The translations under genes were made by a program, and so were the position numbers. A stretch of 64,000 nt of DNA from Whitmania pigra. Lineage: Eukaryota; Annelida; Clitellata; Hirudinida; Haemopidae. The notes below the pieces were generated by a model. It was not told the DNA's origin. It did no database searches and saw nothing but the letters and a program-made list of their open reading frames with translations. This document shows positions 52,174 to 61,639 of this stretch, in pieces (position 1 is the stretch's first letter; each line of letters opens with the position of its first letter). The stretch is taken from assembly GCA_021613335.1 (NCBI GenBank), contig JAJTWR010000428.1:237001-301000 (forward strand), in the 5' to 3' direction.

Positions 52174-53541
52174 TTGAGAACAAGATTTATGTGTTCTGTT
52201 GACAACGAGGCGGTTCTCAAGTCGCTTTTCAAAACTCCAGAAGATGAATTAACTTTCAATCGGGCAGTTGAAATCGCTACGGAAGTGGAAGAATCTTCTA
52301 AGGTCGCCAAAGCCACAGTACACGGCACACCGGACGAACCGGTAATGAAAGTGTTCAAACCTGCCGAAAACAAACAAGAAAAAGTAAATTTCAAACCAAG
52401 ACGCCAGGTACAACAGCTCTCTAAATTTCCATTCCCGAAAGGAAAGTGTCCAAGATGTGGAACAAAAGGACACCACGCCAATGATTGCAGGCATGTCAAA
52501 ACGGAATGCAACTTTTGTGGAATCATAGGACACTTAGAAAAATCATGTTTAAAGAAAAATTTCAAAGGAGAGAGAAAAGTGAATTCAATCCATACAATTC
52601 CGAGCCACTCCCCTCTCATACAAAAATTACAAATTGCAAATTCGGAATTTGTTTTCGAGTTGGACAGCGGAGCCAGGGATAACTTTTGCTCAATGGAAGT
52701 GTGGAACAAGTGGGGAAAACCCAAGCTAACACCTTCCAGTACGAAATATATTTCCGCAACTGGGGACTCAATCCCGAACTTAGGAGTCTGCGAAATGATG
52801 GTTTCGACATCAGACCTTCAAGAAGTACCTCTAGAATTCAATGTCACCAAGTTGACAAAACTCAACATTCTTGGCAGGAAAGCCATAGTTGAACTGCAAA
52901 TCGATATGTCAAACTTGCTACGCAATCATGTTTTCAAGGTTGATGAAGAAACGGATTCAAAAACCGTCGAAACAGCATGTCTCAAAATTTGCCACGATTT
53001 CAAAGAATGTTTCGAGCAAGACCTTGGTTGTTTGAAAGATTTCGAACTAGAGGTAAAATTCAAACAGGAAGCAACGCCAATTTTTGTCAAAGCAAGAACA
53101 GTTCCATTTGCAATTCAGGAAGATCTGAATCAGGCTCTTGATGCAGGAATAAAGAAAGGGATTTGGATCCCAACACACTTCAATGATTACGGAACTCCGA
53201 TAGTTCCGATTCGAAAGAGTCTGAGACCAAGCGAAAAGAAGGCTCAGTTTCGAATCTGCGGAGATTATTCGGTGACCGTAAATTCCCAGTTGGAACCTCA
53301 TCGATACCCAATGCCACTGCCGGAGGATCTTATGAGAAAACTTGGAGGAAGTCGTTACTTCAGCAAGATTGTTTTAGCAGATGCATTCAATCAAATCAAA
53401 CTCACTCCAATGAGTCAACAAAAACTCTCGTTGACCACAAATAGAGGAGTGTTACTTCAAACGAGACTACCTTTTGGAATAATTTCAGCTCCAGGTTACT
53501 TCCAAGAAATAATGGACAGATTGACGTGTGTCACTATCTAG
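52174..53541 (+). pseudogene. Gag C-terminus, protease and N-terminal reverse transcriptase, 455 aa frame
   Basis: An open frame of 455 codons. It contains two CCHC knuckles (52447-52488, CPRCGTKGHHANDC; 52507-52548, CNFCGIIGHLEKSC), an aspartic protease active site ELDSGA near 52660, and the N-terminal reverse transcriptase palm and fingers (RICGDYSVTVN, YFSKIVLADAFNQIKL, RLPFGIISAPGYFQ). It ends prematurely when the frame shifts just before the catalytic YLDD motif. Typical of Ty3/gypsy order; the copy is inactive. Confidence 0.9.
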
Positions 53542-54269
53542 ACGACATTCTTGTCGGTGGTTCCAACTCCAAAGAACATCTTCAAAACCTGAAAGCTTTA
53601 CTACAAAGGTTACGAGACAAAGGATTGAGATGCAATAAAAGCAAGTGCATTTTTGCAAAAGATTCGACGGAATATCAGGGACTCGTTATTTCAAAAATCG
53701 GGATAGAAAAGGGGAAACGTGCGGACGCTTTGACGAACATGCCAAGGCCAACAAATACATCAACATTACGCTCATTTTTGGGATCAGTGCAGTTCCACCA
53801 CAAATTCATCCCAAACCTTTCGACCATTGCAGAGCCGTTGACAAGTCTAACCAGAAAAGAAACACCCTGGATTTGGAGTTCGGAAGCAGAGAGGTCGTTT
53901 CAAAAGTTGAAGGATATCTTGGCGAAGGAGGTGCAACTTGCGCATTTTGATAAAACTCTTCCTTTAGGAATTGCATGTGATGCATCAGATGTGGGCATCG
54001 GTGCAGTTTTGTTCCACCGATATCCGAATAGAAGTGAACGACCAGTTTTACATGTTTCAAAGACACTTTCAAAGGCACAAAACAGATGGAACGATCTTAC
54101 GTCCAACAAGAGAACGAACAACACCAAATTCGATGTCGGGAAACCCTGTTACGTACAACGCATCGGTCCGGGTAAGGATCGCGTTCCTAGATGGATCCCT
54201 GCAATTGTAGTTCAAGTCTTGGGACCTCGCCATGTTTTGATACAGGCCGTGCCAAAAGGACCTACTTGA
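53526..54269 (+). pseudogene. C-terminal reverse transcriptase, RNase H start and integrase end, 247 aa frame
   Basis: Begins at the catalytic HYLDDILVGGSN, continues through the thumb (LRSFLGSVQFHHKFIPNLS) to the RNase H entry (IACDASDVGIGAVLF). It then jumps at about 54100 to a short segment like an integrase C-terminal barrel (FDVGKPCYVQRIGPGKDR, VPRWIPAIVVQVLGP). The rest of RNase H and the HHCC and DDE integrase domains are absent, an internal deletion of likely over 1 kb relative to full-length elements. Confidence 0.9.
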
Positions 54270-54531
54270 AAGAGGCACGTTGAGCAATTGAGGCCCAGAC
54301 ACGGAGTAGAGGAAGACGATGACCCAGGCATGGTGCCTCCAACTTCAAGAAATGTTCCACTTACAACAACCATACGAACAACTGTACAACCGCCGAGAAA
54401 ACCCAGAGGTGGACCAAGAGGACGAAGAAACTTCCAGCGACCAAACCTACCGGATGAAGAACTTACCCTGCCTAGACGGTCAGAAAGATTACGCCTCAAA
54501 GCTCTGGGAGACTCTTCGGCTGGCGCGGAGG

Positions 54532-54759
54532 TGTTGTGACGTCATCTTGAGTATAAAAGGAACAGGCCTCGGGAGCGAGGAAGTTTGGTTCGAGTTCTAC
54601 GAGTTTTACGTTGTTGATTTGAAGCGGTTGTTGTACGATAGGGATTGCGAGTTGGTGATATTACGTATTAGCGATATTTCGGTTCTAGTTTCTGTTCCTG
54701 AATATTTGACCGCCAATAAAGTCTTCTGTTCGACTTGTTATTGTTACAAAGACCCAACA
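54532..54759 (+). repeat. 3' LTR of the Ty3/gypsy element
   Basis: Carries the same CRE palindrome (54537-54544), TATAAAA and AATAAA signals as the 5' LTR, with several substitutions and indels between the two, so the insertion is not very recent. Preceded by the purine-rich GGCGCGGAGG. Confidence 0.92.
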
Positions 54760-54764
54760 CTCTC

Positions 54765-55400
54765 GATAACTCTCGCTCATGTAATTAACTTTTTCAAGCC
54801 TGTTTACAAATTATAAGCAATTAAATCGCTCAATGCTTTCCTAATAATTTGTCATCCTCGAATCAGAAAGCATGAAGGAAGTTCTTATTCAAAGGCCTGT
54901 TCCAAATTACTCTCAACAAACGACCTTCTTATGATTCTGAAGCGGATGTTTCAATTCTTAGAGCATTTTGTATTCAGAAATTAATATTACATTAACAAGC
55001 GTGATTGGTGAGCACTTAATTTAACAGATAACTGCCTAACTTAACGAAATATGTGAACGAAGACTATTGAGATATCTGTTTAAATCATTTTTCTATTTAA
55101 TCATTTTTAAACACCTCTGGATTGTCTTGGTTTTCTTGCCAAAATGGGAAGTTTGTGAAACAGTTTATATAATAATTTATCAATTTCCAACTTAAATATT
55201 ATACAAATGTCAAATATTAAAAAATAATATAACTACCGTAAATTGCAATGTTTGCAACTTTTACAAAATTTAACAAATATGATTAAATATAATTGACAGT
55301 TTCTTTTTTACGATTTGATCAAATAGTTCAAATTAGTTAATTTTTAATTCCCATTGAGACAATGAATGACTTGAAGTATACTTTCTCAAATCTTAACCAG
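54765..55400. other. AT-rich intron or spacer upstream of the distal TM/tail module
   Basis: No ORF or known repeat. It ends in a good acceptor (TCTTAACCAG) for the exon at 55401. Confidence 0.5.
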
Positions 55401-56367
55401 GCTTAATTTCGAGAAAACCTGAAACGGCAACAATAACAACTACAACCACCACAACTGCTACTACAATTTATAATCCAACAACTACATATTCAACATTTGA
55501 ATCAACAACTGAATTGACTTCAACTGTGTTCGATACAAATAGAAGTGTACAGAATGACAATCTTTATCTGATCGTCATATTACCGATATTAGCTATTGCA
55601 TTCATCTTAGTGCTCATAATAACGTTAACAGTATGGATTTCAAAGATTCGGTTAGAGTTTTAGATTTGGTAAATGAAGAACTAATATTGATAACATTATT
55701 CACTTTATGCATTGCTTATAATAATTATTTATAATGCTGTAAGTAAAAATTACCTCGTATTAAATGGTCTGTCGTTACATTTTTCATCAAAGGAATATTT
55801 CATAATAAAAGATTAAATGTATAACAATAAAGTATTATAAAATATAATAATTAAATGTATAACAGTAAATCTGCCTCATAGTTATATAAACAAGTCATTG
55901 TTTAAATAAAACCTTAATTAATTAAATTAAAAATATCAATAACAATTTCCAAAAGTATTAAATTTTTTATTTCAATAAAGATTAAACGTTTACAGGCGAT
56001 CAAAGGATAAATATACCAAAAGCAATTTTCAAGCAGACAATGACAACAAAACACTTGAATATGCCGAACTAGATTTCGTAAAGAAACCAGATCTTGTCCA
56101 GGGCGACATTCGAAATAACAAGTAATAAATTGCATTGTTTTATTACGTGTAAATGATAATAATAAGTTGGTTGATATTGAGATATATATTAATTTCTAAC
56201 ACAATTAAAAATTAATATTTCTACACGTTAAACATATTCTCTGCAGTCAAGAGACAAATTGTGATCGAGAAGATGTGGTTTACAAGTCCACGGATGAAAA
56301 AGCTCTTCTTTACGTGGAAGTGACCTTTGAGAAGAATAACGATATTTACATAAACAGCCGACAATAA
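55401..56367 (+). CDS. Distal stalk/TM/ITIM-like tail module of the 49.4 kb lectin gene
   Basis: Three exons: 55401-55650, 55996-56121 and 56247-56367, joined in phase. They encode a Thr-rich stalk, a transmembrane helix (LIVILPILAIAFILVLIITL then VWISKIRRSK) and a tail with LEYAELDF and LLYVEVTF, both ITIM-consensus matches, ending INSRQ. There is no signal peptide or CTLD nearby. The first exon accepts a phase 1 donor, as offered by the CTLD exon ending at 50185; joining 49413-49419, 49585-49869 and 50015-50185 to these three gives 319 residues with an open frame. So this is either an alternative 3' end of that gene, its original end now separated by the retrotransposon, or the remains of a gene that lost its 5' half. 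Confidence 0.72.
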
Positions 56368-56714
56368 TAAATTGGATTACTTAATTTTTTAATTTGATGA
56401 ATATATCTGTAATAATATCTATAAGATATAATATCTATAAGATTTCGAGATCTACGGCGATACAAAATCGAGTAAGAAAGCAGGATTGTATCAGAATGAA
56501 TTAGTTTTCATTCTTTGAAATATTTTAAAATATTACTCAAGCAATTTTTTTAAAATGTTAAAATTAGATTTTCAAAATTTTAGAAATTCAATCATTTAAA
56601 TTTGTTTATAAACTTCAAAAATTCTGCTATTGAAAATGAACGATTTAAACCCACATTTGAACCCTTTATTAATTAAAAAGAAAATAACTAGCAATTAATA
56701 TTACATTCATTATC
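56368..56714. other. Convergent spacer between the ITIM-like module and LDLa-1
   Basis: About 350 bases between two convergent genes. AT-rich, probably the two 3' untranslated regions. No ORF or repeat seen. Confidence 0.4.
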
Positions 56715-56822
56715 ATTAGCAGTGTGATTTATCATATCTTCATTAGCAGTGTGATCTATCATATCTTTATTAGCAGTGTGATCTATCATATCTTTATTAG
56801 CAGTGTGATCTATCATATCTTT
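56715..56822. repeat. 27-base minisatellite, four copies
   Basis: Four tandem copies of a 27-base unit (ATTAGCAGTGTGATCTATCA then TATCTTT), at 56715, 56742, 56769 and 56796. The copy nearest the LDLa-1 gene supplies its last codons and stop. A second minus frame through the array is also open (DMIDHTANK repeated). Confidence 0.9.
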
Positions 56823-57388
56823 TGCGAGTGTATCTCCTGCCATCACTCCTACAAGCAAATAAATGTTCCATTGAAAAGCAACAGTTAATATTTTAAATTA
56901 AATTTTCAAGTCAATAAAATAAATTATTAAATGAAAATAAAGTATGAAATAAAAACAAAAATTAGAGATAAATTCAACTTACACGGGACACTCCTTTTCA
57001 TCACTTCTGTCAGTGCAATCCTCCACTAAATCGCAGAATTTTTCCATTGAGATGCAAGCGCTACCATCTTCACACCAGTATTTTGTCCGTGGACATTCTT
57101 TAAGCTTGGGTATGCCTTAAATATATCCCTTAATACTAAACATATTTCAGTGTGACTAACGTTAATTATAACTTAATACTGAATATTTTTCATTATGACT
57201 AACATTAATTATAACTTAATGCTAAATATATTTCAGTATAAAATAAATAAAAGTTAATAAAACGATTACTCAGTCGAAGGAATAAAAATAATTAATAACA
57301 AAAACAGTGACTTACATTCCTGACGACTATATAAACACGACAAAATGACATCGGTAACCAAAAGGAAATACAAAACCGCAACCAACAT
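56797..57388 (-). CDS. Small secreted LDL-receptor class A protein LDLa-1, 85 aa
   Basis: Three minus-strand exons: 57388-57316, 57115-56983 and 56848-56797. Signal peptide (MLVAVLYFLLVTDVILSC). A single LDLa repeat spans exon 2: six Cys in order with YWCEDGSACI, FCDLVEDC and the calcium-binding acidic end DRSDEKECP. A basic tail (SDGRRYTRKRYDRSHC) follows. The stop lies inside a 27-base minisatellite. Same exon plan and phases as LDLa-2. LDLa repeats bind calcium and protein partners; one repeat alone in a secreted peptide suggests a small ligand or adaptor, role unknown. Confidence 0.75.
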
Positions 57389-58332
57389 GCCCAAGCTGTT
57401 AAAGTGTGTTAAAGTTGGAATTAATGGAAGGATAAATGAAGAAAGAGAATTGAAAAGTGCGAAGCATTAATACGAGTTCATCGAATAATGAACCGAAATT
57501 GACATATTGATTAAATAATTTGAAATGTTCATGACAAAACGTGGAAAGACACGAATGAATTTTAACTAGATGCAAACGAAATGCGAATTGATTTTTATAA
57601 CAAAAAAACGAACATTACACTCAATAAATCAGTATTTGAATTAAGTATTTAAAATTTGTTTGAAATATTATTTGTTCATTGCGGCTTAAGAGATTTGAAC
57701 CGCCACAATTAATAATATTAATAATTTGAGGCGCCTAAATTGTTGCATTAAATTCAAGAAGTTAAAAGTGCAACGTTGCAAAATGTGCCGCTTGCTTCGA
57801 CATGTTTGGATCAGAAAAGCTCTTCCTAAGTCTTTACCAGTCCTGAGTCATGGGTTTTCCCCAAGTCTCTTTCTGATTGATTTAGCGAATGTTAGGAAAG
57901 ATTCCATCATTTTCAGACCTCTTTGGTCCAAATAATAATATAAAAAAAGAATTAATATACATTCTCCATGTTTTGGTTAACGATTTAGATTAAATAGTTT
58001 ATATAACTGTAGTTATTAACTAATTAATCTCTAAGAAACTGACGCAAAAGATGAACTTTTATTAACAAATTAACTTTTAACAAAGATGGATACGACAATG
58101 CTCGTTGTAATATGATTATTAATAATAGTAATTACTAAGTAATTTTTTAATTATTAATAATAATATTTAATATATCAAACCAAATTACAAAGTGTTTTAA
58201 GTTTCTACTCGATGTTCATTTTTCTTGACATGTTCGTTTTTCGTTCGTCCGTTCGTTTTAGGCAGTGTAATTTAAATTTAATCATTCTCCAAACATTCAC
58301 ATGGATTGGGGCTGTTATTTTTATCAAATCAA
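57389..58332. other. Spacer between LDLa-1 and LDLa-2
   Basis: About 940 bases including the LDLa-1 promoter and the LDLa-2 3' end. An open frame at 57726-57935 (+) is basic and Cys-containing but has no recognised domain. I leave it uncalled. Confidence 0.45.
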
Positions 58333-59091
58333 TTAATTGTAAGTGCAAGATTCACTGACTGGATAGCTATTGTAAAACTTTCGTCCTTCTCGTCTGAAAT
58401 TGAAAAAAAAAACGTTAAAAAATTAATGTTAAATTCCATTGAGTGTTCATAAATTAAACGTTCACAAAAATATTCTTAAATTCGTGTAAATATTCATAAT
58501 CAAGCTACAATGTCTTCACATGGGACAATCTTTTTCATCTCCTCCTGACTCGCAATCATCTCTTCCATCGCAGAAACTCTCCTTAGTGATGCAGAACACG
58601 CGATCGTCGCACCAGTAATGGTTTGGTTCCTCGCATGTTTTATAAGTTACTTCGCCTAAGTGAACGAGGTCAGTTAAAAAGTTGAAATATATTTGAAATA
58701 TTAAGAACAATATATTTATTTATTTGATTAAAGTCAGTTGCATAACTAAGATGATTTGAACTACCAGAACCGTAATCTTAATCACGGTACGTTTCGTAAA
58801 AGAGGCACTCAAACAGTAAAAGTGTTCAAACAGTTAAAGGCTACTGAATAGATCATAGATTCTTACGCATTATCGTGGTTAATGCATTATTTTAGGTTTA
58901 CAACCTAAATCCTTGTTACATTGTTACGGATAAACATTGCATAGCTTTGCGATTAGAACAGCCTAGAAGGTTAAATAAAGAAATATTTAGGAACATAAAC
59001 TCATGAACTTACATGACCATCTGGAAACTCTACAAGATTCGATATCGTTTAACTCGGCCATTAGGAAAGAGAAGATTAAGAAGAGGTTCAT
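58333..59091 (-). CDS. Small secreted LDL-receptor class A protein LDLa-2, 91 aa
   Basis: Three minus-strand exons: 59091-59013, 58655-58520 and 58393-58333. Exon 1 is a signal peptide (MNLFLIFSFLMAELND). Exon 2 carries one LDLa repeat: HYWCDDRVFCI, FCDGRDDC and SGGDEKDCP with the acidic calcium-binding residues present. Exon 3 adds a short tail (REGRKFYNSYPVSESCTYN). Paralogue of LDLa-1, with matching phases and the same Asp/Glu-Gly-Arg start of the last exon. A tempting first ATG inside intron 1 gives a poor N-terminus and is not used. Confidence 0.77.
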
Positions 59092-59123
59092 GCTGCGTTC
59101 GTGACAAGCATGAAATGTTATTT

Positions 59124-59288
59124 TCAATAACTGATTTAAGATTAACATTATTAATTTCAACAACTGATTTAAGATTAACATTATTAATTTCAACAACTGA
59201 TTTAAGATTAACATTATTAATTTCAACAACTGATTTAAGATTAACATTATTAGCTTCAACAACTGATTTAAGATTTGCGTTATTAATT
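59124..59288. repeat. 33-base minisatellite, five copies
   Basis: Five tandem copies of a 33-base unit (TCAACAACTGATTTAAGATT then AACATTATTAATT) just upstream of LDLa-2 exon 1. Length is a multiple of three, so open frames run through on both strands; they are low-complexity artefacts. Confidence 0.93.
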
Positions 59289-60566
59289 TTTGTATTACTA
59301 AATTACATATTAATAAATTTTATTATTAATTGCAAACTTACCAGTCGATTGGAATAATAAATAGAATGGATACTCGCTCAAGAACAAATTGTGCTACAAT
59401 GCTGCCGATTTCAGTCGCACAAAAAGTGCACTTAAAAATGAATTATTCAACCTCCTCTTCTTTCTGGTCTGTCTCTCTATTCTAATTACAAGTATTATTT
59501 TAAGAAGCACATATTATCAATATAATATAACGATCGAATCGCACTCATCGGCTTTTAAATTGCAAAAATAAAATGTTACAGTCGATCATCGGCAGCAAAT
59601 CTAATCGTCTCATTTCGAATTTTGTCACATTTTTTATTTATTTATTTATTTTATTAGATATAATTGAAGGGCCCAATTGGACCTCTAACACAATTGCGAA
59701 AAAACCAAAAAGAGATTAAATGTAATTAAAAAATTAAAAACAAAATTAAAAATTAAAAAGTATTGATTAAAGTCTAAGTCACGTATTATGAGCTGAAACG
59801 GGAGACAGTGGTTGATTTTATGGCTTTTCTCGGACAAATTTTATTTTTGCAAATTTAGTAATGATTTTAGAGAATCTAGGTTGAGTTAAGATTTGAAAAT
59901 TGCTCTTAGCAGAGACACATAACGTCAGTAAAACCGTTTTTACCAAGATAAATGAGTTTGGATGGAATTCATTCAACAGTGAAATTTCATTAAAATTATG
60001 ATATATTAATTTATTCATTATTTTTGGCCAACAAGAACAATATGAGATTTAATAATATCATCTCGATGCATTACCACAACGTGATTCATGCGATTGTTTT
60101 ACGATAAGATGATTAAGTTTCTGTCATGAGTTACTGTTTATGAATGGGATAAACACATGACGCTTAAACGATTCACATTTATCATTTAATTAATCAATAT
60201 CCAAATAAAATAAATAATTTTATTCAGAAATATTAGTTAATAAAAATCAAAATTCAAAATTAAAAAGTTCAAATTCCAAACATAAATGAAAGGCCACACT
60301 TGAAAATACTTGCGATGCACTTTTATACAAGTGGCTTTCTCACGCACATGCAGATCACAGGGGATGTTATGCTAATTAAGTTCGTTATATCTGCTCTGCA
60401 GAAACAAACATGTTTTGAGTGGATTATCGTCAGGAAGCAATTCTCGTCTTAAGAAATTAATTTTTGTTGAAAAAACACATTTTCGACTGTACGAAAATTC
60501 GTCATCGAATAGAAATCAAAGTTAGGAAATCATACGATTTATTTTATTGAGAATTTTATCCAAGAA
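59289..60566. other. Spacer upstream of LDLa-2 with a possible LINE tail
   Basis: About 59650-59700 holds GAAGGGCCCAATTGGACCTC, GC-richer than its surroundings and followed by A-rich repeats, possibly a non-LTR 3' tail on the minus strand. An open frame at 59389-59571 is hydrophobic but unsupported. The remainder is AT-rich and empty. Confidence 0.4.
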
Positions 60567-61168
60567 ATGAAGCCTGTTTCCAACGACTCAATTTACGAAC
60601 TCACGACGGACTCATTGGGAGGAAATTCATGGAAAAATTGGTCAACCTTTCAGATCATGGGACTGGCCATTGGCTTAACCTACTCAGTACTCTTCTTAAT
60701 AACCGTAGTCGTATGCTCTTTGCCGCGATGCATCAAACAGTAAGTTTGAAAGTTCCATTTAGATTTTCCAAATTTTTATTTTAAGATTTTGTATTTTCAT
60801 AATGTCAATTGTCGAGCCATTTATCCGTATTATCGAAGTTCTCCTTCGGTCGGACGTCACACGCGGCCTTGTTTATGTTTCGTGTTCACGTGATTATGCT
60901 AATGAGGCTTCACGTGGTTTGCTAAAAGTGAATTGACTTTACTCATACCTGGTTCGCATAAATTATTTTAAGTCGTAAACTATTTTTATAAAAAATATTT
61001 ATACTTAATCAATGTACAATTAAATAATAAAATTCATTTAGAGAAAAACCTGACACGTGCACCGACATTGTCAAAGTGGACGTGCGAAAACCCAAAAAGG
61101 AAGAAGAGATGGCTTTGAATTCAGACCAACACAACAACCTTGTCGAGGCAACAACCAATCATCTCTGA
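60567..61168 (+). CDS. Small single-pass membrane protein, 99 aa, unrecognised
   Basis: Two exons: 60567-60739 and 61042-61168, phases consistent. There is no signal peptide; about 30 polar residues (MKPVSNDSIYELTTDS, then NSW-x-NWS glycosylation sites) precede one hydrophobic helix (IMGLAIGLTYSVLFLITVVV) and CSLPRC. A charged Lys/Glu-rich tail follows, ending VEATTNHL. The orientation is probably N-out (type III), given Asn-x-Ser sites before the helix and basic residues after it. I do not recognise the family. The place between secreted LDLa proteins and a lectin receptor, and the SIYEL motif, suggest a receptor-complex subunit, but that is speculation. Confidence 0.65.
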
Positions 61169-61639
61169 TGGCGTTTGTCATCCGTAATCTAACGTAATAG
61201 GTTTTAATCTTGCTATTTAATTGATCGTCGTTAATCTTGACGAGTTGGTGCTATAGAGTTTTTTTGGAGTTAGAAAAGTTAGATTATTGTTTTCTTCACA
61301 ATTTCCTTGACTTGATTGAATATGTGCCTTCAACCGGTTGAAACTCGTCACCAGTGTTTGCTTGTTCATCGAGATATTATTCCGCATACTTAATGTTCAT
61401 AATTTTTTATTTGTTTTTTTGTGATTTGGAAAAAAAAAAACGCATCCAATCTGCGTAATCGGTTCAAACAAATACAAATCAACACAATGGTCTGCTTCGG
61501 TCGAACCAGTGTCCTCACGAGTGTGAAATGAAAAACTATACGACAAATCAATAAATAAGCTAACGATAAGATTAAGCATAACCGATACATTCCTAAGCCA
61601 TGTCGGCCAAATGAGGGATGATTAATTTTTCAAGTTGCC
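61169..61639. other. Spacer between the small membrane protein and the last lectin gene
   Basis: AT-rich, with two overlapping open frames on the minus strand (61390-61590) that are low-complexity and unsupported. The right part should hold the leader of the gene at 61640. Confidence 0.45.

Larger units (their letters stand above)
51333..54759 (+). mobile_element. Ty3/gypsy LTR retrotransposon, defective, integrase core deleted
   Basis: LTRs at 51333-51581 and 54532-54759 (TGTTGTGACG...CCAACA) are flanked by a perfect 5-base target duplication CTCTC (51328-51332, 54760-54764). The interior encodes, in order, Gag, two CCHC zinc knuckles, aspartic protease, reverse transcriptase and RNase H; then the frame passes into the C-terminal end of integrase, with the catalytic core missing. 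Frame breaks occur in gag (near 51790 and 52078) and within reverse transcriptase (near 53530). The copy cannot move alone. It sits between two candidate membrane/tail modules of a lectin gene, probably in an intron, in the same orientation. Confidence 0.93.

Noticed and set aside
57660..57720. Possible tRNA T-loop (GGTTCAAATC on the minus strand)
   Set aside because: The flanking bases do not form a T-stem and no D or anticodon arm could be found.
58987..59262. Minus-strand frame with LILNQLLKLIM repeats
   Set aside because: It is the translation of a 33-base minisatellite running into LDLa-2 exon 1; the signal peptide ATG at 59091 is the better start.
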